Source: DATCLS01 sp036563805
Lineage (GTDB): Bacteria > Actinomycetota > Acidimicrobiia > Acidimicrobiales > VFJN01
Assembly: GCA_036563805.1 (NCBI GenBank)
Contig: DATCLS010000026.1
Coordinates: 1-64,000 of the forward strand
DNA: 64,000 nucleotides
Direction: 5' to 3'
Shown: piece by piece, positions 16,013 through 23,902 of the stretch
Layout: each line of letters starts with the position of its first letter
Position numbering within the stretch: position 1 is the stretch's first letter
The notes under the pieces: model-generated
What the model was told of the DNA's origin: nothing
Databases searched by the model: none
Seen by the model: the letters and a program-made list of their open reading frames with translations, nothing else
Program-made: the position numbers and the translations under genes

Positions 16013-16276
16013 TCAGGTGGTGGTCACGGCCGGCGCGGCGGACGTCGGGCGCGCGGACACCGGGGCCTCCGGCGCCGGGGCCTCGGTCCCGCTCCGGTGG
16101 CGGGCGAGCACGTCAGCGGCCGCGGCATCAGGGCGACGGCGACCAGGAGGGCGATGGACGCCACGGCGAACGCCACCACGGAGCCCCACGCCCCGCGGCC
16201 GAGCGGGGGGCGCGGGCCCGGCGGCGGGCCGGGACCGTCCGGCGCCCCGTCCCTGTCCGGCTGCTCGGGTGCTCAC
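16013..16276 (-). pseudogene. Small single-helix membrane protein with two compensating frameshifts
   Basis: The GTG at 16276 overlaps the stop of the upstream short peptide and opens a frame ending at 16013. The codon pattern shows the middle third is coding in another frame, where it reads GAWGSVVAFAVASIALLVAV, a clear membrane helix with excellent GC3. Reading one C fewer in the CCC a few codons after the GTG gives a natural MSTEQPDRDGAPDG start. One base more near CTGATGCC returns to the terminal frame (ADVLARHRSGTEAPAPEAP). The expected product is about 85 residues, anchored by one helix. It is either a decayed gene or a sequence with two indel errors. Confidence 0.55.
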
Positions 16277-16323
16277 CTCCGGCCCCCGGTGATGCTGGGG
16301 TGGAACGCGGTCAGCGCACCCAT
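16273..16323 (-). CDS. Short peptide or leader ORF (16 residues)
   Basis: ATG 16323 has AGGAGG 9 bases upstream and encodes MGALTAFHPSITGGRR, ending at TGA 16273-16275, which overlaps the next GTG (GTGA). The strong ribosome-binding site and coupling suggest real translation, as a leader for the membrane-protein gene or as a small protein. It lies just downstream of box F. Confidence 0.45.
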   Translation of the reverse strand: MGALTAFHPSITGGRR

Positions 16324-16377
16324 CGATCCGTTCCTCCTGCTGACGACCCCAGCGTGGCGACCGGGGCCGGCCGGCCG

Positions 16378-19158
16378 TCAGGGGCGAAGGTCCTCGGGCG
16401 CCCGGGACGTCGGCCCGCGGGAAGGCGTCCGCCCGGCCGGCCGGTCGACCGGCTGCTCGGCCGGCGGTCCGGCCCTCCGTCGGGCCTGCCGCGTGGCGGG
16501 GCGGCGGTGCCGCTTGTCGAGGGCGTCGACGACGAGGAGCAGGGCGGGGGCCAGGAGGACGACGGCCCACCCGGCTGCGGGCGGGTTGGCCTGGCCGAGC
16601 TCGTCGGCGATCGGCCCGACGAGGAGCATGACGAGCGAGACGGCCAGCCCGGCGGCGACGGCCGAGGGCAGGAGGGGGTTGGTGGTCCAGCCGAGGGCGC
16701 CGGGCCAGCGGCTGGCGCTGCGGCAGGCGAAGGCGTTGGCCGACTGGGCGAGCACGACGGTCATGAACGCCGCCCCCGACGCCGCGGCCGCGGTCGCCCC
16801 GCCGGGGAAGCTCTCGCCGGGCCGCCAGCCCAGGGCGAGGAACGACACGACGAAGGCGACCAGCGAGCTGGCCGCCTCGGTGGGTCCCAGGCGGCCGAAG
16901 GCGCGGCGGACGACCGTGCGGTCGAGCAGGCGCCCCGACACCGGCGGCTGGTCGAGCAGGTGGCGGGCCGGGGGCTCGGCGCCGAGGGCCACGGCCGAGA
17001 GCGTGTCGGTGCCGATGTCGAGCGCCAGGATCTGGAGGACGCCGAGGGCCAGGGGGAACCGTCCGCCCGACAGCGCCCACACCACGAACGGGGTGAGCTC
17101 GGCGACGTTGTCGGTGAGGTGGTAGGTGAGGAAGCGCCGGATGTTCGCGAACGTGGCGCGGCCCTGCTCGATGCCAGCGACGATGCTGGCGAAGTGGTCG
17201 TCGAGCAGGACGAGGTCGGCGGCCTCCCGGGCGACGTCGGTGCCGGACGCGCCCATGGCGATCCCGATGTCGGCTTCGTGGAGGGCGGGGCCGTCGTTCA
17301 CGCCGTCGCCGGTCATGGCCACGACGTGGCCGCGGGCCCGCAGCGTGCGGGCGATGCGCAGCTTGTCCTCGGGAGAGACGCGGGCGACGACCAGCCCGTC
17401 GCGGTCGAGCAGCGCGCCGAGGGCGGCGTCGTCGGCGGGCAGGTCGTGCCCGGTGACGACCGGGTCGTCGGGGCGGCGGAGGCCGACCTCGCCGGCGATG
17501 GCGGCGGCGGTGGCCGGGTGGTCGCCGGTGATCATCGCCACCCGGATGCCGGCCCGGCGGCAGGCGTCGAGGGCGGGCCGGACGTCGGGGCGGGGCGGGT
17601 CCTCGAGGGCCAGCAGGCCGTAGAGCGTCAGGTCGGACTCGGCCTCGGTGGCCGAGGCGGGGTGGCCGGTGGCGGGGGTCGGGTGGTCGGTGGGGCGGCC
17701 GGCGGCCGCTCGCTCGCCGGCGGGGCGGCCGGCGACGGCGAGGGTGCGCAGGCCCCGGGCCGTCAGGTCGTCGAGGACGCGGGCGGCGGGGCCGTAGGGG
17801 CCGGCGTCCCGGCAGAGGGGGAGGACGGCGTCGGGCGCACCCTTGACCAGCACCTCGCTGTCGACCACGACCGACATGCGCCGGCGGTGGGGGTCGAACG
17901 GGAACCGGGCGACCGGCCGGTGCCCGGCCCGGTCGGCGTCGGTGTCGAGGCCCAGGCGGCGGGCGAAGGCGTCGATGGCGGCCTCCATCGGGTCGCCGTG
18001 CGGCCGCCAGGCGCCGTCCACCCGGTGGACGTAGCCGTTCGAGCACCGGACGGCCGCCCGGGCCAGGCGCTCGACCGCCGACCGGGCGTCGGCCGCGGCC
18101 CAGGCCCGGGCTTGGGCCTGGGCCCGGGCCGAGAGCGCCACCGGCGCCGCCGGGTCGTAGCCGGGGGTGTCCACCCGGGCGGTGCCGGCCGGGGTCCAGG
18201 CCTCGACGACGGTCATCTGATTGCGGGTGAGCGTGCCGGTCTTGTCGGTGCACACGAACGTCGTCGACCCCAGGGTCTCGACCGCCTCGAGTTTGCGGAC
18301 CAGCACCTGGCGCTTGGCCATCTGCTCGGCGCCCCAGGCCAGCGACAGCGTGACGGTGGGGAGCAGCGCCTCGGGGACCAGGGCCACGGTGACCCCGATG
18401 GCGAACACGAAGCCGTCCGCCGCCGAGTTGCCCAGCCCTAGGGCGAGGGCGAAGAAGGCGCCGCCGACCCCGACGGCGACGGCGGCCACGGTGCGGACCA
18501 GGCGGTGCAGCTCCCGCGTCAGCGGGCTGAGCGGCGGCGGGGAATGGGTGGTGAGCCGGGCGATCTCGGCCAGCCGCGTGGACGCCCCGGTGGCGGTGAC
18601 GGTGGCCTCGGCCTCGCCCTCGACCACGAACGTCCCCGCGTACACCGCCTCGCCCCGGCCCACGCCGGCCGGCTCGCTCTCGCCGGTCAGCAGGGACGTG
18701 TCGACCAGCAGGCCGTGGGCCTCGGCGACGCGGGCGTCGGCCGGGACCCGGTCGCCGGGCCCGAGCACGAGGACGTCGTCGACGACGACGTCATCCGCCT
18801 CGACGAGGACCCGGCGGCCGTCGCGGCGCACGGTCACCCGCAGGGGAAGGAGGGCCCGGAGCCGCTCGGCGGCCCGGTCGGCGCGGCTCTCCTGCACGAA
18901 GGCGAACAGCGCGTTGACGACGATGACCACCACGATCGCCACGGTCAGCTCCGGGAGGCCGGCGACAAGGGCCAGGCCGCTGGCCACCCACAGCATGAGC
19001 GCGAAGAAGTGCACGAGCTGGTCGGCCAGGCGCCGCGCGGGCGACGGGCGGGGCGGGGGAGGCAGGCGGTTCGGCCCGTCCCGCGTCCGACGAGCCGCCG
19101 CCTCCGCCGACGTCAGGCCGGCCGGGTGGGGCGGCGCGGTGGGTGACGTCGACGGCAT
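16378..19158 (-). CDS. P-type cation ATPase (CtpF-like, P2 class)
   Basis: 926 residues from ATG 19158. Order: N-terminal cation-ATPase domain, helices about 48-65 and 70-88, actuator loop LLTGES (157-162), helices about 222-265, TM4 VPEALLPTV, phosphorylation motif CTDKTGTLT (Asp305), nucleotide domain, MTGDGVNDGPAL hinge, and a C-terminal block of about six helices. TM4 has PEALLP where PEGLP is usual. P2 ATPases pump Ca2+, Mn2+ or similar cations. CtpF is a member of the mycobacterial DosR regulon. A Pro/Ala/Gly-rich insertion (about 17640-17740) interrupts the nucleotide domain. Box G lies 37-50 bases before the start. Confidence 0.9.
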   Translation of the reverse strand: MPSTSPTAPPHPAGLTSAEAAARRTRDGPNRLPPPPRPSPARRLADQLVHFFALMLWVASGLALVAGLPELTVAIVVVIVVNALFAFVQESRADRAAERLRALLPLRVTVRRDGRRVLVEADDVVVDDVLVLGPGDRVPADARVAEAHGLLVDTSLLTGESEPAGVGRGEAVYAGTFVVEGEAEATVTATGASTRLAEIARLTTHSPPPLSPLTRELHRLVRTVAAVAVGVGGAFFALALGLGNSAADGFVFAIGVTVALVPEALLPTVTLSLAWGAEQMAKRQVLVRKLEAVETLGSTTFVCTDKTGTLTRNQMTVVEAWTPAGTARVDTPGYDPAAPVALSARAQAQARAWAAADARSAVERLARAAVRCSNGYVHRVDGAWRPHGDPMEAAIDAFARRLGLDTDADRAGHRPVARFPFDPHRRRMSVVVDSEVLVKGAPDAVLPLCRDAGPYGPAARVLDDLTARGLRTLAVAGRPAGERAAAGRPTDHPTPATGHPASATEAESDLTLYGLLALEDPPRPDVRPALDACRRAGIRVAMITGDHPATAAAIAGEVGLRRPDDPVVTGHDLPADDAALGALLDRDGLVVARVSPEDKLRIARTLRARGHVVAMTGDGVNDGPALHEADIGIAMGASGTDVAREAADLVLLDDHFASIVAGIEQGRATFANIRRFLTYHLTDNVAELTPFVVWALSGGRFPLALGVLQILALDIGTDTLSAVALGAEPPARHLLDQPPVSGRLLDRTVVRRAFGRLGPTEAASSLVAFVVSFLALGWRPGESFPGGATAAAASGAAFMTVVLAQSANAFACRSASRWPGALGWTTNPLLPSAVAAGLAVSLVMLLVGPIADELGQANPPAAGWAVVLLAPALLLVVDALDKRHRRPATRQARRRAGPPAEQPVDRPAGRTPSRGPTSRAPEDLRP
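16381..16394. promoter_or_regulatory. DosR-type box F
   Basis: GGGGCGAAGGTCCT lies in the last codons of the ATPase gene and about 58 bases upstream of the 16-residue ORF. It is a candidate internal promoter site for the short peptide/membrane protein/CBS unit. Its position in coding sequence lowers confidence. Confidence 0.4.
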
Positions 19159-19194
19159 GGGACGAGCTTCGCCCCTGTCGGCGGGCGGCCGGCA

Positions 19195-19208
19195 GAGGCG
19201 AACGTCCC
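19195..19208. promoter_or_regulatory. DosR-type box G (P-type ATPase)
   Basis: GAGGCGAACGTCCC, sharing the GGCGAACGTCCC core with box A. It lies in the 5' region of the ATPase gene, 37-50 bases before its start. Confidence 0.6.
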
Positions 19209-19456
19209 TCTCCGGTCGGCGTCGCCCGGGGCGCGGATGGTCCGGACCTGCGCCCTCCGCCGGTCGCCGGGCCAGGGCCCCGACGTCGTGCCTGCGGCCG
19301 TACTGCCGGGCGAGCATGTCGGACGCCAAGTGAGATGTCCTCGCGGGCGGGTGTGGCGGGTCTCCAAGAGCCTGACTAGGGGCTCAACCGAATGGCCATG
19401 TGTCACGTCGCCCGGTGCGGGGTGGCTCTCGCCGGTGACGGCGGTCCCGGGCCCCC

Positions 19457-19470
19457 GTGACGGACGGCCC
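19457..19470. promoter_or_regulatory. DosR-type box H (GNAT gene)
   Basis: GTGACGGACGGCCC followed by T, identical over 15 bases to box D, 36 bases before the GNAT start. Confidence 0.5.
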
Positions 19471-19505
19471 TGGGCGCCCGGCGGGGTGGGGGCGACACTG
19501 CGGGC

Positions 19506-20534
19506 GTGGAGACGAGCGGCGTCGAGCGCCCGGAGCACGTCGGACGCGTCGAGCGCCCCGAGCGCCCGGAGCCCGGGCGGCGCCGGGCCCGGCTGCCGGG
19601 CGGCGGCCTGCTCGTCGTGCGGCCGGTGACGCCCGACGACGTCGACGGGCTGGCCGCGCTCTACGCGGGGCTGAGCGTCGACGACCTCTACACCCGGTTC
19701 TTCTCCGTCTACCGCCCCGACCGCCCGTTCCTCGAGCGGGTCGCCGCCGTCGCCGACCGGGGCGGTTACGGGCTGGTGGCCGTGATCGCCGGCACCGGCA
19801 CCGGCCCGGTCGTGGCGGGCGACGCGGGCGGCCGCATCGTCGCCGAGGCCGACTACGAGCCGCTGGACAACTGCGACGGCGAGCTGGCCATCACCGTCGC
19901 CGCCGGCTGGCGGGGGTGGCTCGGCCCCTACCTGCTCGACGCCCTGATCGAGGCCGCGGCGGCGCGTGGCGTGCCCAATCTGGAGGCCGACGTGCTCGTG
20001 ACCAACGCCGCCATGGGCGCGCTCGTGCGGTCCCGCGGCTACGCCACGATGCCGACCGACGACTGGGTCACCGTGCGGGCCGTCATCCCCACCGCCGGCC
20101 GGGTGCCCACGTGGCCCGGCCCCCACGAGCGACGCCGCATCCTGGTCGAGGCGCCGGGCGCCCGCTGGCACGCCGGGGAGGCGGCCGAGGAGGCCGGCCT
20201 GGACGTGCTCGTCTGCCCCGGCCCGCTCGGCACCCGCACGCGCTGCCCGGCCCTGGCCGGCGAGCGCTGCCCCCTCGCCGCCGGAGCCGACGCCATCGTC
20301 GTCGCCCACGACGCGGAGGACGAGCGCTGGGGCGCGCTGCTCGACGCCCACCGGCGCGTCCACCCCGGCGTCCCGGTCTGCGTCGAGACGCCACACCCCG
20401 CCGCACCCGTCACCTCGGGCGCCGCCCTCGCCGCGCCCGGCGACGAGCCGTCGGTTCCCCGCATCTCGAGAGACGCCGGCGCCCCGGCGATCATCGCCTT
20501 TCTCGAGCGTCTCGCCCGTCGCCCCGACCCCTGA
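19506..20534 (+). CDS. GNAT acetyltransferase fused to a C-terminal domain
   Basis: 342 residues from GTG 19506. After a charged N-terminus, residues about 35-200 form a GNAT fold: VRPVTPDDVDGLAALYAGL, DLYTRFFSVYRP (typical of the acyltransferase domain near Pat/acetyl-CoA synthetases), GELAITVAAGWRGWLGPYLL at the acetyl-CoA loop, and SRGYATMPTDDWVTV. The C-terminal about 130 residues (RRILVEAPG, AAEEAGLDVLVCPGP, CPALAGERCPLAAGADAIVVAH) look like a Rossmann-like domain with three Cys, function unknown. GNATs of this shape acetylate metabolic enzymes such as acetyl-CoA synthetase, which fits the ligase nearby. Box H lies upstream. Confidence 0.75.
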   Translation: METSGVERPEHVGRVERPERPEPGRRRARLPGGGLLVVRPVTPDDVDGLAALYAGLSVDDLYTRFFSVYRPDRPFLERVAAVADRGGYGLVAVIAGTGTGPVVAGDAGGRIVAEADYEPLDNCDGELAITVAAGWRGWLGPYLLDALIEAAAARGVPNLEADVLVTNAAMGALVRSRGYATMPTDDWVTVRAVIPTAGRVPTWPGPHERRRILVEAPGARWHAGEAAEEAGLDVLVCPGPLGTRTRCPALAGERCPLAAGADAIVVAHDAEDERWGALLDAHRRVHPGVPVCVETPHPAAPVTSGAALAAPGDEPSVPRISRDAGAPAIIAFLERLARRPDP

Positions 20535-20567
20535 CCCCGGCCGGCGGGGGCCGGCGGCGCGCCCCCG
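20535..20567. terminator. Possible bidirectional hairpin
   Basis: CCGGCC and GGCCGG arms in the 33-base gap between the convergent GNAT and response-regulator genes. Short, with no U tract. Confidence 0.35.
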
Positions 20568-20963
20568 TCACGGGTGCCCCAGGAGCAGCTCGTCGAGCCG
20601 GCCCACGAGGTCGGCGAGGGCGAACGGCTTGGCCAGGAAGCGGTCGGCGCCCGCCCGCTGCGCCGCGGCCTGGTCGTCGGGGCCGCTACGGGCGCTGATG
20701 GCGACGATGGGGCCGTCGTAGCCGATGTTCCGGAGGTGCCGGCAGACCTCGATGCCGCTGGGGTGCGGGATCATGATGTCGAGGACCAGGGCGTCGGGTC
20801 GTCCGTCGTTGATCGCCCACAGCGCCTGGTCGCCCGAGGTCGCCGTGCGGCACGTGAAGCCGGCGCGCTCGCAGGCGCGGACGATGACGGCGGCCAGCTT
20901 CGTGTCGTCCTCGACGACCAGGACGTCCCGGGGGCGGTCGGCGGTGGGCGGCTCGGGGGTCAC
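20568..20963 (-). CDS. Single-domain response regulator (receiver only)
   Basis: 131 residues, all receiver domain: acidic pair VVEDD (18-20), phospho-acceptor Asp62 in LVLDIMIP, switch Ser90 in VAISA, and Lys112 in AKPF. There is no DNA-binding or enzymatic output, so it must act by protein contact or as a phosphate sink. The GTG start overlaps the kinase stop (GTGA), showing coupled translation. It cannot itself bind the DosR-type boxes. Confidence 0.9.
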   Translation of the reverse strand: MTPEPPTADRPRDVLVVEDDTKLAAVIVRACERAGFTCRTATSGDQALWAINDGRPDALVLDIMIPHPSGIEVCRHLRNIGYDGPIVAISARSGPDDQAAAQRAGADRFLAKPFALADLVGRLDELLLGHP

Positions 20964-22333
20964 GGCTCCGAGTCTGGCGCCCCGGCCGCCGGAGATCCGG
21001 TCGCCCCCGGGCGTCGGGGCAGCGTGACCTCGACGCGGGCGCCGCCGAGGGGCGGTCCGTTGCCGGCCTCGACCTCACCGCCGAGGGCACGCACGATGCC
21101 GGCGACGATCGCCAACCCGAGCCCGGTGCCGCCCCGGCCCCGGCTCTGGTCGCCCCGGGTGAAGCGGTCGAACACGCGGGGCAGGAGCTCAGCGGGGAAG
21201 CCGGGGCCGTCGTCGGCCACCCGGAGGCGCACGCGCCCGTCGTCGGCCGTGACGTCGACCCGGACGGCGCCCGCCGCGTGGTCGAGCGCGTTGACGAGGA
21301 GGTTGGTGACGACCTGGTCGATCCACTCGGGCGGTGCGTCCACGGAAGCCGCCTCCCCGTGGACGGAGGCGGCGATGGGGGCGGGGACGGGCAGGCGATC
21401 GAGAGCCCGCCCGGCAGCGGCGGCGAGGTCGCAGGGGGCCGTCGTGGTCGGGACCTGGCCGGCGTCGGTGCGGGCGAGGGTGAGCAGGCTCTCGGTCAGG
21501 CCGATGAGGCGGTCGGTCTCCTCGAGCGCGCTGGCCACGCTGCGGCGCAGGGCGGCCGGCTCGTCGTCCTCGCGGGCCAGCTCGAGCTCGCCCCGCAGGA
21601 CGGTGAGCGGCGTGCGCAGCTCGTGGCTCGCGTCGTCGACGAACGCCCGCTCGTGGGCGACCGTCGTCTCGATCCGGGCCAGCATCGCGTTCAGGCGGCG
21701 GCCGAGGTCGGCGATCTCGTCGCGTCCTGCCGGCTGGGGAAGGCGCTCGCCGGCGGCGGCCATCGAGATCGTCTCGGCCCGACGGGCCATGCGGCTGACC
21801 GGGCGGAGCGCGGCGCCCGCCAGACCCCACGCCGTGAGCGTCACGGCCGCGGTGAGGAGCGGGGTGGCGACGAGCAGCACGAGCAGGAGTCGGTCCCGCA
21901 CGTGGACGAGCGGGCGGGTCGACGTGGCGGTCACGCCGACCAGCGGCACGCCCCGCTCGCTGCCCAGCCGCTCGGCCAGGATCCGCACGTCGTGGCCGAC
22001 GCCGGGCACGGGCCGCTCGACGATCAACTCGTGGTCGAGGGCGGCCGCCAGCTCGCGGGGCGTCAGGATCGCCGTCTCGCCGCGGGGGCTGACCACGGTG
22101 CCCGTGGCGTCGATCACCTGGTCGGCCACGAGGTGGCGCCGTGTCGCGGAGCCCGCCGCCGGGTCGTCGATCTCGGCCGGCAGGTCGGCCATCCGCACCC
22201 GCAGCTCGGCCGTGATGGCGTCGCTCACCTCGTCGCTCGTGTCCCAGTACAGGCCGAGCGCCGCCATCGTCGAGACCACCGTGGCCCCGACCGCCACGAT
22301 CAACGACAACCGCGCCCGCAGCCCGAGCCGCAT
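20960..22333 (-). CDS. Membrane sensor histidine kinase
   Basis: 457 residues. TM1 about 9-29, an extracytoplasmic sensor region about 30-146, TM2 about 148-170 continuing into HAMP (AALRPVSRMARRAETIS), and HisKA with VDDASHELRTPL (His237). HATPase motifs are the N box NLLVNALDHA, G1 DDGPGFP and G2 GRGGTGLGLAIV. It is orthodox and family-typical in length. It pairs with the receiver-only protein. Signal unknown. Confidence 0.93.
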   Translation of the reverse strand: MRLGLRARLSLIVAVGATVVSTMAALGLYWDTSDEVSDAITAELRVRMADLPAEIDDPAAGSATRRHLVADQVIDATGTVVSPRGETAILTPRELAAALDHELIVERPVPGVGHDVRILAERLGSERGVPLVGVTATSTRPLVHVRDRLLLVLLVATPLLTAAVTLTAWGLAGAALRPVSRMARRAETISMAAAGERLPQPAGRDEIADLGRRLNAMLARIETTVAHERAFVDDASHELRTPLTVLRGELELAREDDEPAALRRSVASALEETDRLIGLTESLLTLARTDAGQVPTTTAPCDLAAAAGRALDRLPVPAPIAASVHGEAASVDAPPEWIDQVVTNLLVNALDHAAGAVRVDVTADDGRVRLRVADDGPGFPAELLPRVFDRFTRGDQSRGRGGTGLGLAIVAGIVRALGGEVEAGNGPPLGGARVEVTLPRRPGATGSPAAGAPDSEP

Positions 22334-22343
22334 CGAGCGCAGG

Positions 22344-22694
22344 CTACGCCGGGCTGAGAACCGCAGGCCCGCCGGCCGGGTCCGCCGGCGGGCCCGTCGC
22401 CGCTCGAAGGCTCGCTCGAGCGCAAGGAGCCTGGGAGACGGGACGCCTCAGGAACCCGGGTCCACCCTCCCCCCCGCCCCGCTCCTCGGGCAGGCGCAGC
22501 AGCCGCCGGGCGCACGGGGCCGTGGCGACGAACACCCCGTCGAGCAGTGCGGCCAGCTCGTCGCTCAGCTCGAGGTCGGGCCGCTCGGATCGTTCCCACC
22601 GCTCGGCGTCGCTAGCCGGTCGAAGCCGAGCCCGGCCGGGTCGAGCCCCGGTCAGGACCGCGCCCCCGCTTGCGTCGGCCCCGGCCGGTGCCAA
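22344..22694 (-). CDS. Possible small hypothetical protein
   Basis: Open frame of up to 116 residues ending 11 bases before the kinase start. The middle (RPDLELSDELAALLDGVFVATAPCARRLLRL) has strong GC3 coding bias and reads like a helical protein. The last 35 residues lack that bias. The start is unclear and no family is recognised. Without it the 455 bases from 22334 to 22788 would be empty except for the inverted repeat at 22697-22725. Confidence 0.3.
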   Translation of the reverse strand: MAPAGADASGGAVLTGARPGRARLRPASDAERWERSERPDLELSDELAALLDGVFVATAPCARRLLRLPEERGGGEGGPGFLRRPVSQAPCARASLRAATGPPADPAGGPAVLSPA

Positions 22695-22696
22695 AA

Positions 22697-22725
22697 CCTT
22701 CGGGATAAGTTTCTTGGACCGAAGG
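22697..22725. promoter_or_regulatory. Inverted repeat upstream of the uptake operon
   Basis: CCTTCGG (22697-22703) and CCGAAGG (22719-22725) with a 15-base AT-richer centre, in the most AT-rich part of this intergenic region, 64 bases before the gene at 22789. It has no U tract, so an operator is more likely than a terminator. Confidence 0.4.
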
Positions 22726-22788
22726 AGTTTGTTGGTGAGGTTGCGAAACCGTCCGTCCGCCCGCCCGGCGGGCGCGGGCCGCTAGGCG

Positions 22789-23790
22789 ATGGCGCCCCTT
22801 CGCCTGACCTACGGCGGCCTGTCCTACCTGGACCGGACGATCCCGCTGGAGACCGGCGCGGTCCGGGTCCCGGGGGTCGACCTCAACGTCGTGACGTTCC
22901 GCTCGCCCGGCGACCTGTTCCGCCGCCAGGCGCAGCACGCCGAGTTCGAGGCGTCGGAGATGTCGCTGGCGACGTTCATCGCCCTGACCGCCCGGGGTGA
23001 CGACCGCTTCGTCGGCCTGCCGATCTTCGTGTCCCGCAACTTCCGGCACAGCCAGGTCTACGTGCACGAGGGGGCCGGCATCACGTCACCGTCCGACCTG
23101 GCGGGCCGCGACGTGGGCATCTTCGAGTACCAGATGACCGCCGGCCTGTGGATCCGGGCCTTCCTCCAGCACGACTACGGCGTCGGGCCCGGGGACGTGC
23201 GGTGGTGGGAGGGCGGGCTCGTCGAGCCCCACTACGAGGAGCGCATGCCGCTCGAGCTGCCGCCCCACATCCAGGTCGGGCGGATCCCGGCCGACCGCAC
23301 GCTCGAGGGGATGCTCGAGGCCGGCGAGCTGGCCGCGCTGGCCACGGTCCAGCCCCCGCAGACGTTCGGCCGCCCCGGCTCGCCGATCCGCCGGCTGTTC
23401 CCCGACCACCGGGCCGTCGAGATCGACTACTGGAAGCGGACCCGCCTGTTCCCGATCATGCACCTGGTCGTGTTGCGGTCCGACGTCTACGAGCGGAACC
23501 GCTGGCTGCCGATGGTGCTGCTCCAGGCGTTCACCGAGGCCAAGGCCGTGGGCAACGCCCGGCTCCGCGCCATCACCGGCCTGGCGGTGGGGCTCCCGTG
23601 GCTCAACCACGCGCTGGCCGAGGTCGACGAGCTGTTCGGCGGCGACGCCTTCCCCTACGGCGTGCCGGCCAACCGCCATGTGCTGGAGGCGGCGGTCGGC
23701 TACGCCCACGAGCAGGGCCTCACGCCCCGGAAGGTGGCGGTCGAGGAGCTGTTCGCCCCCGAGGTCCTGGTCGACCCGATGGCGCTGTGA
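22789..23790 (+). CDS. 4,5-dihydroxyphthalate-decarboxylase-like protein
   Basis: 333 residues without a signal peptide. It resembles the Pht5-like family, which shares the fold of periplasmic-binding proteins: LRLTYGGLSYLDRTIPLETG, GVDLNVVTFRSPGDLFRRQ, the family signature FEASEMSLATFIAL (about 62-75), and FVGLPIFVSRNFRHSQVYV. Pht5 removes a carboxyl group from 4,5-dihydroxyphthalate to give protocatechuate, but many members have untested roles. It precedes an ABC uptake operon by 112 bases and, with the Rieske/extradiol cluster, points to an aromatic acid. The actual substrate is unknown. Confidence 0.75.
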   Translation: MAPLRLTYGGLSYLDRTIPLETGAVRVPGVDLNVVTFRSPGDLFRRQAQHAEFEASEMSLATFIALTARGDDRFVGLPIFVSRNFRHSQVYVHEGAGITSPSDLAGRDVGIFEYQMTAGLWIRAFLQHDYGVGPGDVRWWEGGLVEPHYEERMPLELPPHIQVGRIPADRTLEGMLEAGELAALATVQPPQTFGRPGSPIRRLFPDHRAVEIDYWKRTRLFPIMHLVVLRSDVYERNRWLPMVLLQAFTEAKAVGNARLRAITGLAVGLPWLNHALAEVDELFGGDAFPYGVPANRHVLEAAVGYAHEQGLTPRKVAVEELFAPEVLVDPMAL

Positions 23791-23843
23791 GGGTGGTGCG
23801 CGGCGATCGGCTGACGTACATATACACACAACAAAGAATCTTG

Positions 23844-23885
23844 TGGACATGAATCTCAGTCCTAAGGTATGGTGCGCGGCACCAT
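23844..23885 (+). promoter_or_regulatory. Candidate promoter with embedded inverted repeat
   Basis: TGGACA (23844-23849), 18 bases, TATGGT (23868-23873). The inverted repeat ATGGTGC-GCG-GCACCAT (23869-23885) overlaps the -10 region and could be a repressor site. The surrounding sequence (23815-23870) is unusually AT-rich for this genome. Confidence 0.45.
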
Positions 23886-23902
23886 CGGCCTCCGAGGGAG
23901 TC

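Noticed and set aside
19159..19175. GGGAC-GAGCTTC-GCCCC palindrome touching the ATPase start
   Set aside because: Half-sites resemble the DosR-type box but the centre is 7 bases, not 4, and it occupies the ribosome-binding region.
19229..19238. GGTCCGGACC palindrome
   Set aside because: Short GC palindrome of a kind expected by chance in this composition.
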